DNA of 64,000 nt from Nocardia vulneris (GTDB lineage: Bacteria > Actinomycetota > Actinomycetes > Mycobacteriales > Mycobacteriaceae), in contig NZ_BDCI01000010.1 in the NCBI RefSeq assembly GCF_001613425.1, positions 1 through 64,000 of the forward strand, read 5' to 3'. Within the stretch, counting starts at the first letter, position 1. Each line of letters starts with the position of its first letter. The notes under the pieces are model-generated. The model was not told where the DNA came from. It was given only the letters and a program-made list of their open reading frames with translations, and searched no databases. Both the position numbers and the translations under genes were made by a program. Shown here piece after piece: positions 17,771 through 27,660 of the stretch.

Positions 17771-19288
17771 CTAGGGGGCCGACGGCCTGCGCGGTAAGAA
17801 CACGGTGAACGTGGCCCCTTCTCCCGGACTGCTGTCCAAGCTCACGCGCCCGCCGTGCGCGGCGACCAGCGCATGCACGATCGATAAACCGAGACCGGTG
17901 CCCCCGCTCGCTCGCGTCCGGGAGGCGTCGGTGCGATAGAAGCGCTCGAACACCCGCGCGGCCGCCTCGGGGGAAAGGCCGGGCCCGGAATCGATCACGT
18001 CGAGACGCACCTCGTCGATGCAAGGCGTGAGCCGGACGACGACGGCGGCGGCGGGCGGGGTGTGGGTCAGGGCGTTGCCGAGCAGATTGGCCAGCACCTG
18101 GCGTAGTCGCGGCTCGTCGCCCAGCACATCGAGGGTGCCCTCGCCCGGTTCGATCACCAGGCCGATGCGGCGCTGCGGTGTGTCCGGCGCGTGCTGGCGG
18201 GCAGCCATGGCCTGCGCGCTGTGCACCGCGTCGCCCGCGAGCGCGAGCAGATCCACCGGTTGGCGCGCCAGCGGCCGTTTCTCGTCGAGCCGAGCCAGCA
18301 GGAGCAGGTCCTCCACCAGCAGCCCCATCCGCTCGGCCTCCGATTCGATCCGGCCGACCACCATGGTGGCGTCCTTGCTCGCGCCCTGCCGATACAGTTC
18401 GGCGAAGCCGCGGATGGTGGTCAGCGGCGTGCGCAGCTCGTGACTCGCGTCTGCGATGAAGCGGCGCATCCTGGCCTCGGAGCGCCGCGCCGCCTCCTCC
18501 GACGCCTCGGTGGCGGCGACGCCGTACTGGATCTGTGCCAGCATCTCGTTCAACGAGCGCGCCAGATGATCGACCTCGGTGTCCACGTTCTGCACCGGAA
18601 CCCGCCGGTGCAGGTCGCCGCCCGCGATCGCCGCGGCCGTGTCCTCCACCGCGCGCAGCGGCCGCAGGCTGCGCTGGATCACCAGGTAGCCGAGCACGCC
18701 GAGCGCGACCAAAGCCGTTGTCCCGATGGCCAGTTCGAAGAAGATCAGTCGGGAAACGGTCTCCTGGTTGTCAGTCAGCGGCAAGGCGATGATGGTCGAG
18801 CCGTATTCGTTCGAAACGGACAGGACCCGCCAACGCACCGACGACCCACCGGTCGATCCCACGGTGGTCGGCGTGTCACCGAGCTGAGTCGGCAGCTCCG
18901 GCGCGCCGGAATTGGTCCCGCCGCCATCGGGTTTCGTGTAAATCTGTCCCCCGGCGCCCTTGCGCAACTCGAAGAACCGGCGCGGCTGATCGCCGATCGA
19001 GCGGGGCGCCGGCAGTTGCGCCGGCGCGTCGGCCGGAATCCATTGCACCGCACCTTGATCGGAGAGCACCACCTTCATCGGCCGTGGCTCGGCCCAGGAA
19101 TGCGCCGCGTCGAGCAGTTGCTCGTCGGTGCGCTCGGTCAACGAGCGGCTCAGCCCCGAGGTCACCGCCACACCGGAGGCGAGCAACGCGGTGGTCGTCA
19201 GCAGCAGCACCGCGACTACCAAGCCGATCCGCAACGGTACGGCGGACAGCCGCCGGGTCAGGTGCGCGCGCAGCTTCACGAGTGCCAC
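17771..19288 (-). CDS. Sensor histidine kinase with HAMP domain, no adjacent response regulator
   Basis: 505 residues from a GTG. TM1 spans about 20-42; a periplasmic sensor of about 135 residues follows, then TM2 at about 181-204, HAMP (208-260), HisKA with H283 in DASHELRTPLTTIRGFAEL, and HATPase with LLGNALTHT, DSGPGLSPEA and GTGLGLSIV. It resembles the PrrB/TcrY-like kinases of mycobacteria that normally follow an OmpR-type regulator. None is encoded within the flanking genes here, so it is an orphan or its partner lies elsewhere. Confidence 0.9.
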   Translation of the reverse strand: MALVKLRAHLTRRLSAVPLRIGLVVAVLLLTTTALLASGVAVTSGLSRSLTERTDEQLLDAAHSWAEPRPMKVVLSDQGAVQWIPADAPAQLPAPRSIGDQPRRFFELRKGAGGQIYTKPDGGGTNSGAPELPTQLGDTPTTVGSTGGSSVRWRVLSVSNEYGSTIIALPLTDNQETVSRLIFFELAIGTTALVALGVLGYLVIQRSLRPLRAVEDTAAAIAGGDLHRRVPVQNVDTEVDHLARSLNEMLAQIQYGVAATEASEEAARRSEARMRRFIADASHELRTPLTTIRGFAELYRQGASKDATMVVGRIESEAERMGLLVEDLLLLARLDEKRPLARQPVDLLALAGDAVHSAQAMAARQHAPDTPQRRIGLVIEPGEGTLDVLGDEPRLRQVLANLLGNALTHTPPAAAVVVRLTPCIDEVRLDVIDSGPGLSPEAAARVFERFYRTDASRTRASGGTGLGLSIVHALVAAHGGRVSLDSSPGEGATFTVFLPRRPSAP

Positions 19289-19476
19289 GCCGAGCGCTGC
19301 GCCCGCGTGCTCCGGGCACGGGTATCACCCATCATGGCCACCAGGATGACCGCCGAAATCCAGTCCGAGCTGCGAGCTCGCTGAGTATCTGCTGTGTACC
19401 GCGGACTGAGCGGCCCGCCGGGTACCTGCCTGATTGCCGGTTCCCCGCAGGCGCGCCGTCCGTGCGAGACTCGCTC

Positions 19477-20256
19477 ATGGCCTCCAGCAAGTCACCGCTC
19501 GTCCTGCTTCACGGCGTCACCATGTCGGCGCGGGTGTGGGACGAGGTCATCCCGCTGGTCACACCCCACCACGAGGTCTTCGCGCTGACGGCGCTCGGGC
19601 ACCGGGGCGGCCCACCCGCGCGGCGGCGGCCCGCCACCGTCGCCGATCTCGTCGACGGCGCCGAGCGCATGCTGGACGAGTTCGGGTTGGACCGGCCGCA
19701 CCTGGCCGGGAACTCGCTCGGCGGCTGGATGGCGATCGAACTCGCCCGGCGTGGCCGGGCGGCCAGTGTGTGCGCGTTGTCGCCGGCCGGGTTCTGGACG
19801 GCGGGCACGCACGCGCAATCCGCGGGCGTGACGAAGTTGCGCAGGCTGGCCGCGCTCACCCGGCTCACCCGCACGGTGCAACCACTGGCTTTCCAGGTGC
19901 CGCTGGTCCGCCGCTTGGGGATGCGCGACATCGCTTGCCGCGCAGACCGTTTGACGCCGAGTGCGGCCGTGCAGACGGCCCGTGACCTGCTCGACTGCGC
20001 GGTCACCGACGATCTGCTGGGCACGGGCGAGCAGGTCGCCCCGCTGGATCCGCTGCCGTGCCCGGTCACCCTGGCGTGGTCGAGCCGCGACGTCATCCTG
20101 CCGCCCGAGGTCAACGGCAAGATCGCCCGGGAACGCCTGCCCCAGGCCGACTTCGAGCTGCTCCCCGCGGTCGGCCACGTCCCGATGATCGACGACCCGG
20201 CCCTGGTCGCCCGGACGATTCTCGCCACCACGCGAACCCACGCGCCCGACGCCTAG
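19477..20256 (+). CDS. Alpha/beta hydrolase
   Basis: 259 residues from the ATG at 19477; the open frame upstream overlaps the antisense kinase gene and is discarded. The oxyanion region is LLHGVTMSARVWDEV. The nucleophile elbow is LAGNSLGGW with S80; the likely acid is D205 (SSRDVILPPE) and the base H234 (VGHVPMIDD). The cap region is short. The substrate is unknown; such enzymes hydrolyse esters, lactones or haloalkanes. It stands alone between the kinase and peptide deformylase. Confidence 0.85.
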   Translation: MASSKSPLVLLHGVTMSARVWDEVIPLVTPHHEVFALTALGHRGGPPARRRPATVADLVDGAERMLDEFGLDRPHLAGNSLGGWMAIELARRGRAASVCALSPAGFWTAGTHAQSAGVTKLRRLAALTRLTRTVQPLAFQVPLVRRLGMRDIACRADRLTPSAAVQTARDLLDCAVTDDLLGTGEQVAPLDPLPCPVTLAWSSRDVILPPEVNGKIARERLPQADFELLPAVGHVPMIDDPALVARTILATTRTHAPDA

Positions 20257-20375
20257 GCCTGACTCGAAGTCGCCTCCGGCGCCGCCACGGCCCAGCTCGC
20301 CGCCGGGCTCCTGCTCCGCCTTGCCAGGCGACGAGCTGAACCGCGGAGGCATCCGACCGGATTGCGAGCCAGGAC

Positions 20376-20921
20376 CTATCCCGGCAGCCAACTCCGTCCA
20401 GGCCGAACCCACTTGCGGTCCTTGATCATTCGTCGCGCCGCCCGCTGATTCCGGCCGATGAGCCGGTCGAGGTAGAGGTGTCCGGCGAGGTGGTCGGTCT
20501 CGTGCTGGAGGCACCGTGCCAGGTAGCCGGTCGCCTCGACGGTGACCGGTGCGCCGTCGATATCCGCTCCGGTGACGCGAGCCCAGTGCGCCCGCCCGGT
20601 CGGAAACCATTCGCCGGGCACGGAGAGGCAACCCTCCAGATCGTCGTCGGGATCGGGCATCGTCTCCGGGATCGCCGAGGTCTCCAGCACCGGATTCACG
20701 ACGCACCCTCGATACCGCGTCGAGCCGTCCACCAGGTCGTAGACGAATACCGCCCGGGGATCGCCGACCTGATTCGCGGCCAGCCCCGCGCCGTTGGCGG
20801 CGGTATTGGTCGCGAACAGGTCGTCGACGAAGGCGGCAAGTTCCGCGTCGAAGGTGGCCACCGGCCGGGCCGGTGTGGTCAGTCGCGGGTCACCGGCAAT
20901 CAGGATCGGTCGAACAGCCAT
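20376..20921 (-). CDS. def: Peptide deformylase
   Basis: 181 residues from the ATG at 20921; a longer frame to 21008 would overlap the divergent PadR gene. All three deformylase motifs are present: [10 protein letters not shown] (45-53), EGCLS with metal ligand C98, and QHETDHLAG with H140, E141 and H144. It removes the formyl group from nascent N-terminal Met in the cytoplasm. Bacteria of this type often have more than one copy, so this may be a secondary enzyme. It shares a 46-bp divergent promoter region with the PadR regulator. Confidence 0.93.
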   Translation of the reverse strand: MAVRPILIAGDPRLTTPARPVATFDAELAAFVDDLFATNTAANGAGLAANQVGDPRAVFVYDLVDGSTRYRGCVVNPVLETSAIPETMPDPDDDLEGCLSVPGEWFPTGRAHWARVTGADIDGAPVTVEATGYLARCLQHETDHLAGHLYLDRLIGRNQRAARRMIKDRKWVRPGRSWLPG

Positions 20922-20932
20922 GTCGATCAGAG

Positions 20933-20948
20933 TACTCAAATACGAGTA
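20933..20948. promoter_or_regulatory. Palindrome between deformylase and PadR genes
   Basis: TACTC-AAATAC-GAGTA is a 5-6-5 inverted repeat in an AT-rich dip within the 46-bp divergent gap. Its position over both promoters fits an operator for the adjacent PadR regulator. The assignment is inferred from position alone. Confidence 0.5.
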
Positions 20949-20967
20949 GTCGTGACAGACTAGAAGG

Positions 20968-21513
20968 GTGAACGAGACTCGTCTGTTCGTGCTTGCCGCG
21001 CTGGCCAAGAGCGGCCCGATGCACGGTCATCAGTTGCGCCGCGATGCCCGGCTGGATCGCGCGGAACTGTGGTCGCGGGTCAAGCCGGGCTCGCTGTATG
21101 GGGCGCTGCATCGAATGGCGGACGAGAACCTGATCCGTCCGCTGCGGACCGAGCAACCCGGCGCACTGCCTGCTCGGACCGTCTACGAGATCACCGACGA
21201 GGGCCTGCGGGAGTTGCGCGCACTACGTGACGAAGCGCTCACCGAGGTCGATATCCGGCCCGACCCGGTCGATCTCGCACTGGCGGTCAGTGCCGACCTC
21301 GATCGGAAGCTGTTGCGCGGCTACCTCGAAGACCGCATTGCCGCGCTCCGCGCGCACGGCTCCCGGATCGCGCATCACCTGGAGCGGCGCTGGCCCGAGC
21401 AGAGCGTGGTCGACGATCTCGTCGTCGACCACGCCGTCATGCGCATCCAGGCCGAGATCGATTGGCACGAAAAGATTCTCGCCAATATCGACGAACTCGG
21501 CGACGCCTCCTGA
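20968..21513 (+). CDS. PadR-family transcriptional regulator
   Basis: 181 residues from a GTG behind AGAAGG. The winged helix of PadR spans residues 5-80 ([20 protein letters not shown], then [17 protein letters not shown] and [15 protein letters not shown]). A C-terminal all-helical Vir_act_alpha-like part follows ([28 protein letters not shown]). PadR proteins sense small molecules or stress and repress a neighbouring gene; here that would be the divergent deformylase and/or itself. No transporter is adjacent. Confidence 0.88.
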   Translation: MNETRLFVLAALAKSGPMHGHQLRRDARLDRAELWSRVKPGSLYGALHRMADENLIRPLRTEQPGALPARTVYEITDEGLRELRALRDEALTEVDIRPDPVDLALAVSADLDRKLLRGYLEDRIAALRAHGSRIAHHLERRWPEQSVVDDLVVDHAVMRIQAEIDWHEKILANIDELGDAS

Positions 21514-21527
21514 CTGGTTGTCCGGGC

Positions 21528-22187
21528 TCAGTGGCGGCGGATGAGCAGGACGTTGTCCTGGCGGGTACCGGGTACGCCCTCGGGGCTCGGCTGGTCGCGC
21601 TCGGCGAGGTCGTCGCGTTCGACGGTCCACTCGGCGGGGTCGAGGCGCAGACCGGCGAGTACCTCAGCGGTGGTGGGGAAGTGGATATCGGCCGGGGGTT
21701 CGGTCACCCAGCTCGGCCAATGCGCGTGGCCGACGATGAGCAGTAGGCCGCCGGGGGCCACGGCGCCCGCCGCGCGGGACAGGATGCGCTCGCGCTCGTC
21801 GGCCTGCGCGACGGGCGAGTGCAGGTACTGGGCGGAGACGAGGTCGAAGGTCCCGGCCGGGAAGGAGTGCGCGAGATCGACCTGCTGCCAGGTGATTCCG
21901 GTGATGCCGAGCTCGGCCGCGTGCGCGCGGGCCCGGCCGAGCGCGGTCTCGGACACGTCGACGCCGGTGACCTGCCAGCCCCGCTGGGCCAACCAGATCG
22001 CGTCCGCGCCTTCGGCGCAGCCGAGATCCAGCGCGGTGCCCGCGGGTACCCCGGTGATCTCGCGGACCAGCAAGAAATTGGGATTGCCGGACCAGACGCG
22101 CTCGCGCTCCTGGTAGAAGTTCTCCCAGAATTCGACGGTGTCACCGGCCTGATGTGCGCCGACGCCGTGGCTGTGTGTCTCGGTCAT
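21528..22187 (-). CDS. Class I SAM-dependent methyltransferase
   Basis: 219 residues from the ATG at 22187 (GGTGG upstream; a longer frame reaches 22223). Motif I is ALDLGCAEGADAIWLAQRG, followed by VTGVDVSETALGRAR and, after the post-I region, FDLVSAQYLHSPV. The opening FWENFYQERERVWSGNPN is typical of a thiopurine/tellurite-like or small-molecule methyltransferase subgroup common in actinobacteria. The substrate is unknown. It lies 61 bp downstream of ctaD on the same strand. Confidence 0.85.
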   Translation of the reverse strand: MTETHSHGVGAHQAGDTVEFWENFYQERERVWSGNPNFLLVREITGVPAGTALDLGCAEGADAIWLAQRGWQVTGVDVSETALGRARAHAAELGITGITWQQVDLAHSFPAGTFDLVSAQYLHSPVAQADERERILSRAAGAVAPGGLLLIVGHAHWPSWVTEPPADIHFPTTAEVLAGLRLDPAEWTVERDDLAERDQPSPEGVPGTRQDNVLLIRRH

Positions 22188-22248
22188 GTCCACCACGATC
22201 CCCGCGCGGGGCGCTATTGGCAAACTCCTGTTGCCGTTCTGGCAACGA

Positions 22249-24024
22249 TCAATCGGCCCCGCTGCCTGGTTCGCGCTTGGTCAACTCGACTTTCTGGGTG
22301 ACCGCACGATCTTCGACGAGTGCGGTGCTGCGATGCCCGCCGCTCCATCCGACACTCGCCTCGGTGCGCATCCGCTCGACCATGTGCGGGTAGTGCAGCT
22401 CGAAGGCGGGACGCTCGGACCGGATCCGCGGCAGCTCGTAGAAGTTGTGCCGCGGCGGCGGGCAGGTGGTGGCCCACTCCAGCGAGTTGCCGTAGCCCCA
22501 CGGATCGTCCACGGTGACCACCTCGCCGTACCGATAACTCTTGAACACATTCCAGATGAACGGCAGCATCGACGCCCCGAGCACGAACGCGCCGATCGTG
22601 GAAATCATGTTGAGCGTGGTGAATCCGTCGCTGGGCAGGTAATCGGCGTAGCGCCGCGGCATGCCCTCGGCCCCTACCCAGTGCTGCACCAGGAAGGTCA
22701 GGTGGAACCCGACGAAGGTGGTCCAGAAATGCCACTTGCCCAGGCGCTCGTCCATCATCCGGCCGGTCATCTTCGGGAACCAGAAGTAGATCCCCGCGAA
22801 TGTCGCGAACACGATGGTGCCGAACAGCACGTAATGGAAGTGCGCCACCACGAAATACGAGTCGGTGACATGGAAGTCCAGCGGCGGCGACGCGAGGATG
22901 ACCCCGGACAGACCGCCGAAGAGGAAGGTCACCAGGAACCCGAGCGACCACAGCATCGGTGTCTCGAAGGTCAACTGACCGCGCCACATCGTGAAGATCC
23001 AGTTGAAGAACTTCACCCCCGTCGGTACCGCGATCAAGAAGGTCATCAGCGAAAAGAACGGCAGCAGTACCGATCCCGTGGCGTACATGTGGTGCGCCCA
23101 CACCGCCACCGAGAGCGCGCCGATCGAGATCGTCGCGTAGATCAGCGCGGTATAGCCGAACAGCGGTTTACGGCTGAACACCGGGAAGATCTCGGTGACG
23201 ATGCCGAAGAACGGCAGCGCGACGATGTACACCTCGGGATGGCCGAAGAACCAGAACAGGTGCTGCCACAGCAGCACGCCGCCGGTGGCGGTGTCGTAGA
23301 TGTGCCCGCCGAGGTGCCGATCGATCGCGAGCGCGAACAGCGCCGCGGTGAGGATCGGAAAGGCAAGCAGCACAAGGATGCTGGTGATCAGGATGTTCCA
23401 GGTGAAGATCGGCATCCGGAACATGATCATGCCGGGCGCGCGCAGGCAGATGATCGTGGTGATCATGTTGACGCCGCCGAGGATGGTGCCGAGGCCGGAC
23501 AGGATCAACCCCATGATCCACAGGTCGCCGCCCGCGCCGGGCGCGTGCTCGAAGGTGCTGAGTGGCGTGTAACCGGTCCAGCCGAAATCGGCGGGCCCGC
23601 CCGGCGTGAGGAAACCCGCCGTCGCGATGCTCGCGCCGAACAGATACAGCCAGTAGCTGAACGCGTTGAGGCGGGGGAAGGCGACGTCGGGCGCGCCGAT
23701 CTGCAAGGGCAGCACGGCATTTGCGAAACCGAACACGATCGGCGTCGCGTAGAACAGCAGCATGATCGTGCCGTGCATGGTGAACAGCTGGTTGTACTGC
23801 TCGGTCGAGAGGAACTGCAACCCGGGCCGGGCCAGCTCGCCGCGCATCAGCAGTGCCATCAGGCCGCCGAGGAAGAAGAAGGTCATCGCGGTGACCAGGT
23901 ACATGACCCCGAGCACCTTGGGATCGGTGGTCGTGATCATCTTCCAGAGGTAGGAACCCTTCGGCCCGGTGCGGGCCGGATACGGTCGAGTCGCCTGAAG
24001 TTGTTCGGTCTGCGTCACACTCAC
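22249..24024 (-). CDS. ctaD: Cytochrome c oxidase subunit I
   Basis: 591 residues from a GTG at 24024, chosen because GGGAGG lies 11 bp upstream; a GTG at 24036 leaves no room for it. Twelve-plus membrane helices carry the heme-copper oxidase ligands: MHGTIM (low-spin heme), [10 protein letters not shown] with the Cu(B) His and cross-linked Tyr, AHHMYATG (Cu(B) His pair), and VAHFHYVL (heme a3/heme a His). It is the proton-pumping catalytic subunit of the aa3 oxidase in the bcc-aa3 supercomplex. No other oxidase subunits are adjacent, as is usual in mycolic actinomycetes. It needs copper, which ties it to the genes that follow. Confidence 0.96.
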   Translation of the reverse strand: MSVTQTEQLQATRPYPARTGPKGSYLWKMITTTDPKVLGVMYLVTAMTFFFLGGLMALLMRGELARPGLQFLSTEQYNQLFTMHGTIMLLFYATPIVFGFANAVLPLQIGAPDVAFPRLNAFSYWLYLFGASIATAGFLTPGGPADFGWTGYTPLSTFEHAPGAGGDLWIMGLILSGLGTILGGVNMITTIICLRAPGMIMFRMPIFTWNILITSILVLLAFPILTAALFALAIDRHLGGHIYDTATGGVLLWQHLFWFFGHPEVYIVALPFFGIVTEIFPVFSRKPLFGYTALIYATISIGALSVAVWAHHMYATGSVLLPFFSLMTFLIAVPTGVKFFNWIFTMWRGQLTFETPMLWSLGFLVTFLFGGLSGVILASPPLDFHVTDSYFVVAHFHYVLFGTIVFATFAGIYFWFPKMTGRMMDERLGKWHFWTTFVGFHLTFLVQHWVGAEGMPRRYADYLPSDGFTTLNMISTIGAFVLGASMLPFIWNVFKSYRYGEVVTVDDPWGYGNSLEWATTCPPPRHNFYELPRIRSERPAFELHYPHMVERMRTEASVGWSGGHRSTALVEDRAVTQKVELTKREPGSGAD

Positions 24025-24240
24025 GGCCGCCGCCACCTCCCGAACCGGGGTTCACCTACGGCCGGCGGGACCGGCCTGAGTCAACGTAACCATGTGACGG
24101 CGGTCTCACGCCACCTCTTGATCGACTTTGCCGAAGGTTAGCGGCAGGAGTGCGAATAGCGGGCTCTTGCTTGGTATTTGCTGTCAAGGGGAGCGATCGG
24201 CGGGACGCGGTGGCGATAGGCCATCGGCATCGACGAGCGG

Positions 24241-24474
24241 TCAGAGCTCGAGTGGGTCGCGGATGATGATGCCTTCGACGGCGCGCAGCCGATCGGTCAT
24301 CGTGGCCAGCAGATCGATCGAGTCGGTCGAGAGACCGACCGCGGTGTGGATCAATCTGCGCAGCAGCGGGCTGGCCAGCGCGCTGGCCACGCTGATGTCG
24401 TGGTCGATCGGTGTGGTGCCGAGTGGTCGAACGAGCTGGTCGAGATCCACGGTGCAGTACTCACAATCGGTCAT
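24241..24474 (-). CDS. Hypothetical 77-residue protein
   Basis: The start ATG at 24474 follows AGGGGG at 5 bp. The product begins MTDCEYCTVDLDQLV, with a CxxC pair, and ends in a helical, hydrophobic-acidic half (LLRRLIHTAVGLSTD, RLRAVEGIIIRDPLEL). A frame open as far as 24717 upstream has the composition of chance sequence. The family is not recognised. It sits between ctaD and a divergent SDR. Confidence 0.45.
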   Translation of the reverse strand: MTDCEYCTVDLDQLVRPLGTTPIDHDISVASALASPLLRRLIHTAVGLSTDSIDLLATMTDRLRAVEGIIIRDPLEL

Positions 24475-24707
24475 CTGGCCCCCTGGGACCATTGTGGGCG
24501 CGCTGGGCCGCGCGCCGAAGCGTTGTGCGGTCGGCGAGTTCGATCGCCTGATGCTGCTGCGCACAACGCACTCCCTTCGTCGCTGCATCGACCCAGAACG
24601 TTTCGTCCGGTTTTCCGGACGACGGACGGAAAACGACAACGATGCCCCGGGCGGACGTGCAACGATGAGGGGCGGCCGAACAATACCGATCTGGTGAGGG
24701 GCCCGGC

Positions 24708-25538
24708 ATGGGGACACTGGACGACAGGGTAGCGGTGATCACGGGCGGTGCCCGAGGTCAGGGCCGGGCGCACGCGCTGGCGCTGGCCACGGCGGGCGCG
24801 GACATCGTGATCTGCGATATCGCCGAACAGATCGCCGGCCTGCACTATCCGCTCGCCACCCCCGACGACCTGGCCGAAACCGCGAAGCTGGTGGAGGAGA
24901 CCGGGCGGCGCTGTGTGCCGCTGCGGGCCGATGTGCGCAGCCAGGCCGAGATGAACGCGGTCGCCCAGCGCGCCATCGATGATTTCGGTCACATCGACAT
25001 CCTGATCGCGAACGCGGGCATCGCCTCCAACTCGCCGCTCGCGGAGATGGGAGAGCAGATGTGGCAGGACATGATCGAGGTCAACCTCGGCGGCGTCTTC
25101 CACAGCTGCCGCGCGGTGGTGCCGCACATGATCGAGCGCCGCTGGGGTCGCGTCGTCGCCACCTCGTCCATAGTGGCGCGGATGGGCGTGCGCAACGCCG
25201 GCCATTACGCGGCGGCGAAGTGGGGCGTGCTCGGTCTGGTGAAGTCGCTGGCGCTGGAGGTGGCCGAGCACGGCATCACCGTCAACGCGATACTGCCCGC
25301 CGGAGTGGACACCGACATGATCCAGAACCCGGCCACATACCAAATGATGTTGCCGGACAAAGAGAATCCCACCCGCGAGGACGTGATGGAGATGTTCGCC
25401 TCGGGTCCGCCCAACGGTGATCTGATCGCACCCGCCGAGGTCGCGGACGCGGTCCTGCTGCTGGTGTCCGACCACGGCAGGCACTTCAACGGCGAAGCGC
25501 TGACCATCTCCGGCGGCATGAGCGCCGGCACCGTCTGA
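24708..25538 (+). CDS. Mycofactocin-type SDR family oxidoreductase
   Basis: 276 residues. The nucleotide loop is ITGGARGQGRAHALAL, followed by the extra loop YPLATPDDLAETAKLVE that marks the mycofactocin-coupled SDRs (carveol-dehydrogenase-like, with non-exchangeable NAD). The catalytic Ser/Tyr/Lys lie in ATSSIVARMG and HYAAAKWG. It should oxidise an alcohol and pass electrons to the peptide-derived cofactor mycofactocin, whose biosynthesis genes are not in the window. The start follows GAGGGG. Confidence 0.9.
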   Translation: MGTLDDRVAVITGGARGQGRAHALALATAGADIVICDIAEQIAGLHYPLATPDDLAETAKLVEETGRRCVPLRADVRSQAEMNAVAQRAIDDFGHIDILIANAGIASNSPLAEMGEQMWQDMIEVNLGGVFHSCRAVVPHMIERRWGRVVATSSIVARMGVRNAGHYAAAKWGVLGLVKSLALEVAEHGITVNAILPAGVDTDMIQNPATYQMMLPDKENPTREDVMEMFASGPPNGDLIAPAEVADAVLLLVSDHGRHFNGEALTISGGMSAGTV

Positions 25539-25634
25539 CGGGCCGCCCGCGGGGCGATTCGTGAGCTGGCTCATACTTGGCGCGCTGCCGGAACTTTCCC
25601 TTCCTCGTATCCGACCGGTCCAGCGAGACCTGTT

Positions 25635-27638
25635 GTGGGTGCGTGGACTTTTCAGAGGATGGTGGACTTCAACGTGCAGGTGAAACGCTCGACAGTCCAC
25701 CTGGTCCGGTTCGTCACCGCGGTCGTGCTGCTCGCCGTCGTCATCGGCTCGGTGGTCGAGGCGGGCGAACTGCCCTATCGCGCGGCGGGTACCGCCTATC
25801 CCGGATTCGCCGACGTCCTCGGGTACGTGCTGTTGCGCGTCGCCGCCGCGCTGGCCGGCGCGACCGCACTCGGCGCGCTGGTCTACGCGGTGTGCTGTAC
25901 CGCGGTCACCGGACGCGGACGCCTCGATGTCGACGGGTACGCCGGCCTCCGGCTGGCCGAGCGGGCGGGGGTGGTGTGGCTGCTGTCGGCGCTGGCGCTC
26001 ATCCCGGTGACCGCGGCGAATATCGGCGGCATGACGGTGTCGGGTGTCTTCCGGCTCGGCGCGCTCGGCGCGCTGATCGACGCCGGCGAAAAGCCGAAAG
26101 CGTGGATCGTGGTCGCGGTGCTCGCCGCGGTGGTGACGCTCGGCGCGCGAATCATGTTGTCCTGGAACGGCGCGGCGGTGCTGCTGCTGGTGGCGGCGAT
26201 CGCCGTGCTGCCGCCCGCGATGGTCGGCAACGCGGGGGAGGGCCCCAACCACGACTACGGCACCGGCGCGATGATCATCTTCCAATTGGCGGTCTCGGTG
26301 CTGCCCGGTCTGCTGTGGTGCGTCGCGGAACACGGACGCAGGCAAGGCGACAACGTGGGTACGGCGGTGCGCCGGGGCGCGATCATCGGCCTGCTGTGCG
26401 TGCTCGCCGCCGCGCTCAGCGGACTGGTGCTGTGGCTGATCCTGCTGCCCTGGTCCGCGGTGTTCAGCACCGGTTACGGCAGGCTGGCGCTGCTGGTCGG
26501 CGCGGCCGGTGGGGGGCTCGCGGTCGTGCTGCGGTTCGCGTTCGCGCGCCGCACCGCGCCGGCCGACCGCCGGACGACGCTGCTGATCGCCTGCGGCGCA
26601 GCGCTTTCCACGGTGGCGCTGGGCGCGACCGTGGCGATGGCGGTGCAGCCCGCACCCGCCTTCGCCGATCGGTCGTTCACCGCGCAGGAGGTGTTCCTCG
26701 GCTTCGACCTGTTCGATCCGCCGAATGTCGCACGGCTGCTGACCCTCTGGCGGTTCGACCTGGTGATCGGCACCGCGGCGGTGGCCGGCATCGTGCTCTA
26801 CGTGATCGGCGTGGTACGCCTGCGCCGGCGTGGTGACGCCTGGTCGCGGTGGCGGACGCTGTCCTGGGTAAGTGGTTGTGCCGCACTGCTCATCGCGACC
26901 TCGTCGGGCATCGGCACCTACGGCTTCGCCATGTTCAGCATGCACATGATCACGCATATGGCGTTGAACATGTTCGTGCCGGTGCTGCTGGTGCTCGGCG
27001 CGCCCGTGACCCTGCTGCTGCGCGCCGTCCCCGCGGCGAAGCGCGGCGAGGTGCACGGAGTCCGGGAATGGGTACTGGCCCTGCTGCATTCGCGCCCGAC
27101 CGCGATCATCGCGCACCCCGCGACCGCGCTGACCCTGTTCGTGATCTCGCTCTACGGGCTGTATTTCACGCCGCTGTTCGAGAGCCTGATCCGCTACCAC
27201 TGGGGGCACGTGCTGATGAACGTGCACTTCCTGATCGTCGGCTACCTGTACTACTGGGGCATCATCGGCATCGATCCGGGCCCGCGCCGTCTGCCGCATC
27301 TGGGCAGGCTCGGGGTGTTGTTCGCGGTCATGCCTTTTCACGCGTTCTTCGGTGTCGCGGTGATGTCGATGAATACGGTCATCGGGTCGCGTTTCTACAC
27401 CAACCTGCAGTTGCCGTGGAACATCGACCTGCTGGCCGATCAGCGGATGGGCGGTGGCATCGCGTGGGTCTCCGGCGAGGTCCCGGTGCTGCTCGTGGTC
27501 GGCGCGCTGCTGACCCAGTGGGCGGCGCAGGACCGCCGCACGGCGGTCCGCACCGACCGCAAGGACGACGAGTACCGCGACTCGGACCTCGAGGCCTACA
27601 ACGCCATGCTGGAGAAACTGGCCCAGACCCGGCGCTGA
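25635..27638 (+). CDS. CopD/CtaG fusion: copper transfer and cytochrome oxidase assembly protein
   Basis: 667 residues from a GTG; an ATG at 25659 is the alternative. About 15 membrane helices. Residues 1-330 match the CopD copper-import domain; residues 380-640 match CtaG_Cox (caa3_CtaG), with the Met/His-rich MFSMHMITHMALNMFVP and the HWGHVLMNVHFLIVGYLYYW and MPFHAFFGVAVMSMN segments that could carry Cu(I). Length and order equal M. tuberculosis Rv0102. It likely passes copper through the membrane to the oxidase. It is convergent with the copper ATPase, 22 bp apart, mirroring Rv0102/ctpB. Confidence 0.9.
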   Translation: MGAWTFQRMVDFNVQVKRSTVHLVRFVTAVVLLAVVIGSVVEAGELPYRAAGTAYPGFADVLGYVLLRVAAALAGATALGALVYAVCCTAVTGRGRLDVDGYAGLRLAERAGVVWLLSALALIPVTAANIGGMTVSGVFRLGALGALIDAGEKPKAWIVVAVLAAVVTLGARIMLSWNGAAVLLLVAAIAVLPPAMVGNAGEGPNHDYGTGAMIIFQLAVSVLPGLLWCVAEHGRRQGDNVGTAVRRGAIIGLLCVLAAALSGLVLWLILLPWSAVFSTGYGRLALLVGAAGGGLAVVLRFAFARRTAPADRRTTLLIACGAALSTVALGATVAMAVQPAPAFADRSFTAQEVFLGFDLFDPPNVARLLTLWRFDLVIGTAAVAGIVLYVIGVVRLRRRGDAWSRWRTLSWVSGCAALLIATSSGIGTYGFAMFSMHMITHMALNMFVPVLLVLGAPVTLLLRAVPAAKRGEVHGVREWVLALLHSRPTAIIAHPATALTLFVISLYGLYFTPLFESLIRYHWGHVLMNVHFLIVGYLYYWGIIGIDPGPRRLPHLGRLGVLFAVMPFHAFFGVAVMSMNTVIGSRFYTNLQLPWNIDLLADQRMGGGIAWVSGEVPVLLVVGALLTQWAAQDRRTAVRTDRKDDEYRDSDLEAYNAMLEKLAQTRR

Positions 27639-27660
27639 GCCCGGCGAAACCGGTTCGGGC

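Noticed and set aside
22186..24141. Plus-strand frame of 651 residues
   Set aside because: Antisense shadow of ctaD, whose heme and copper ligands are all present on the other strand.
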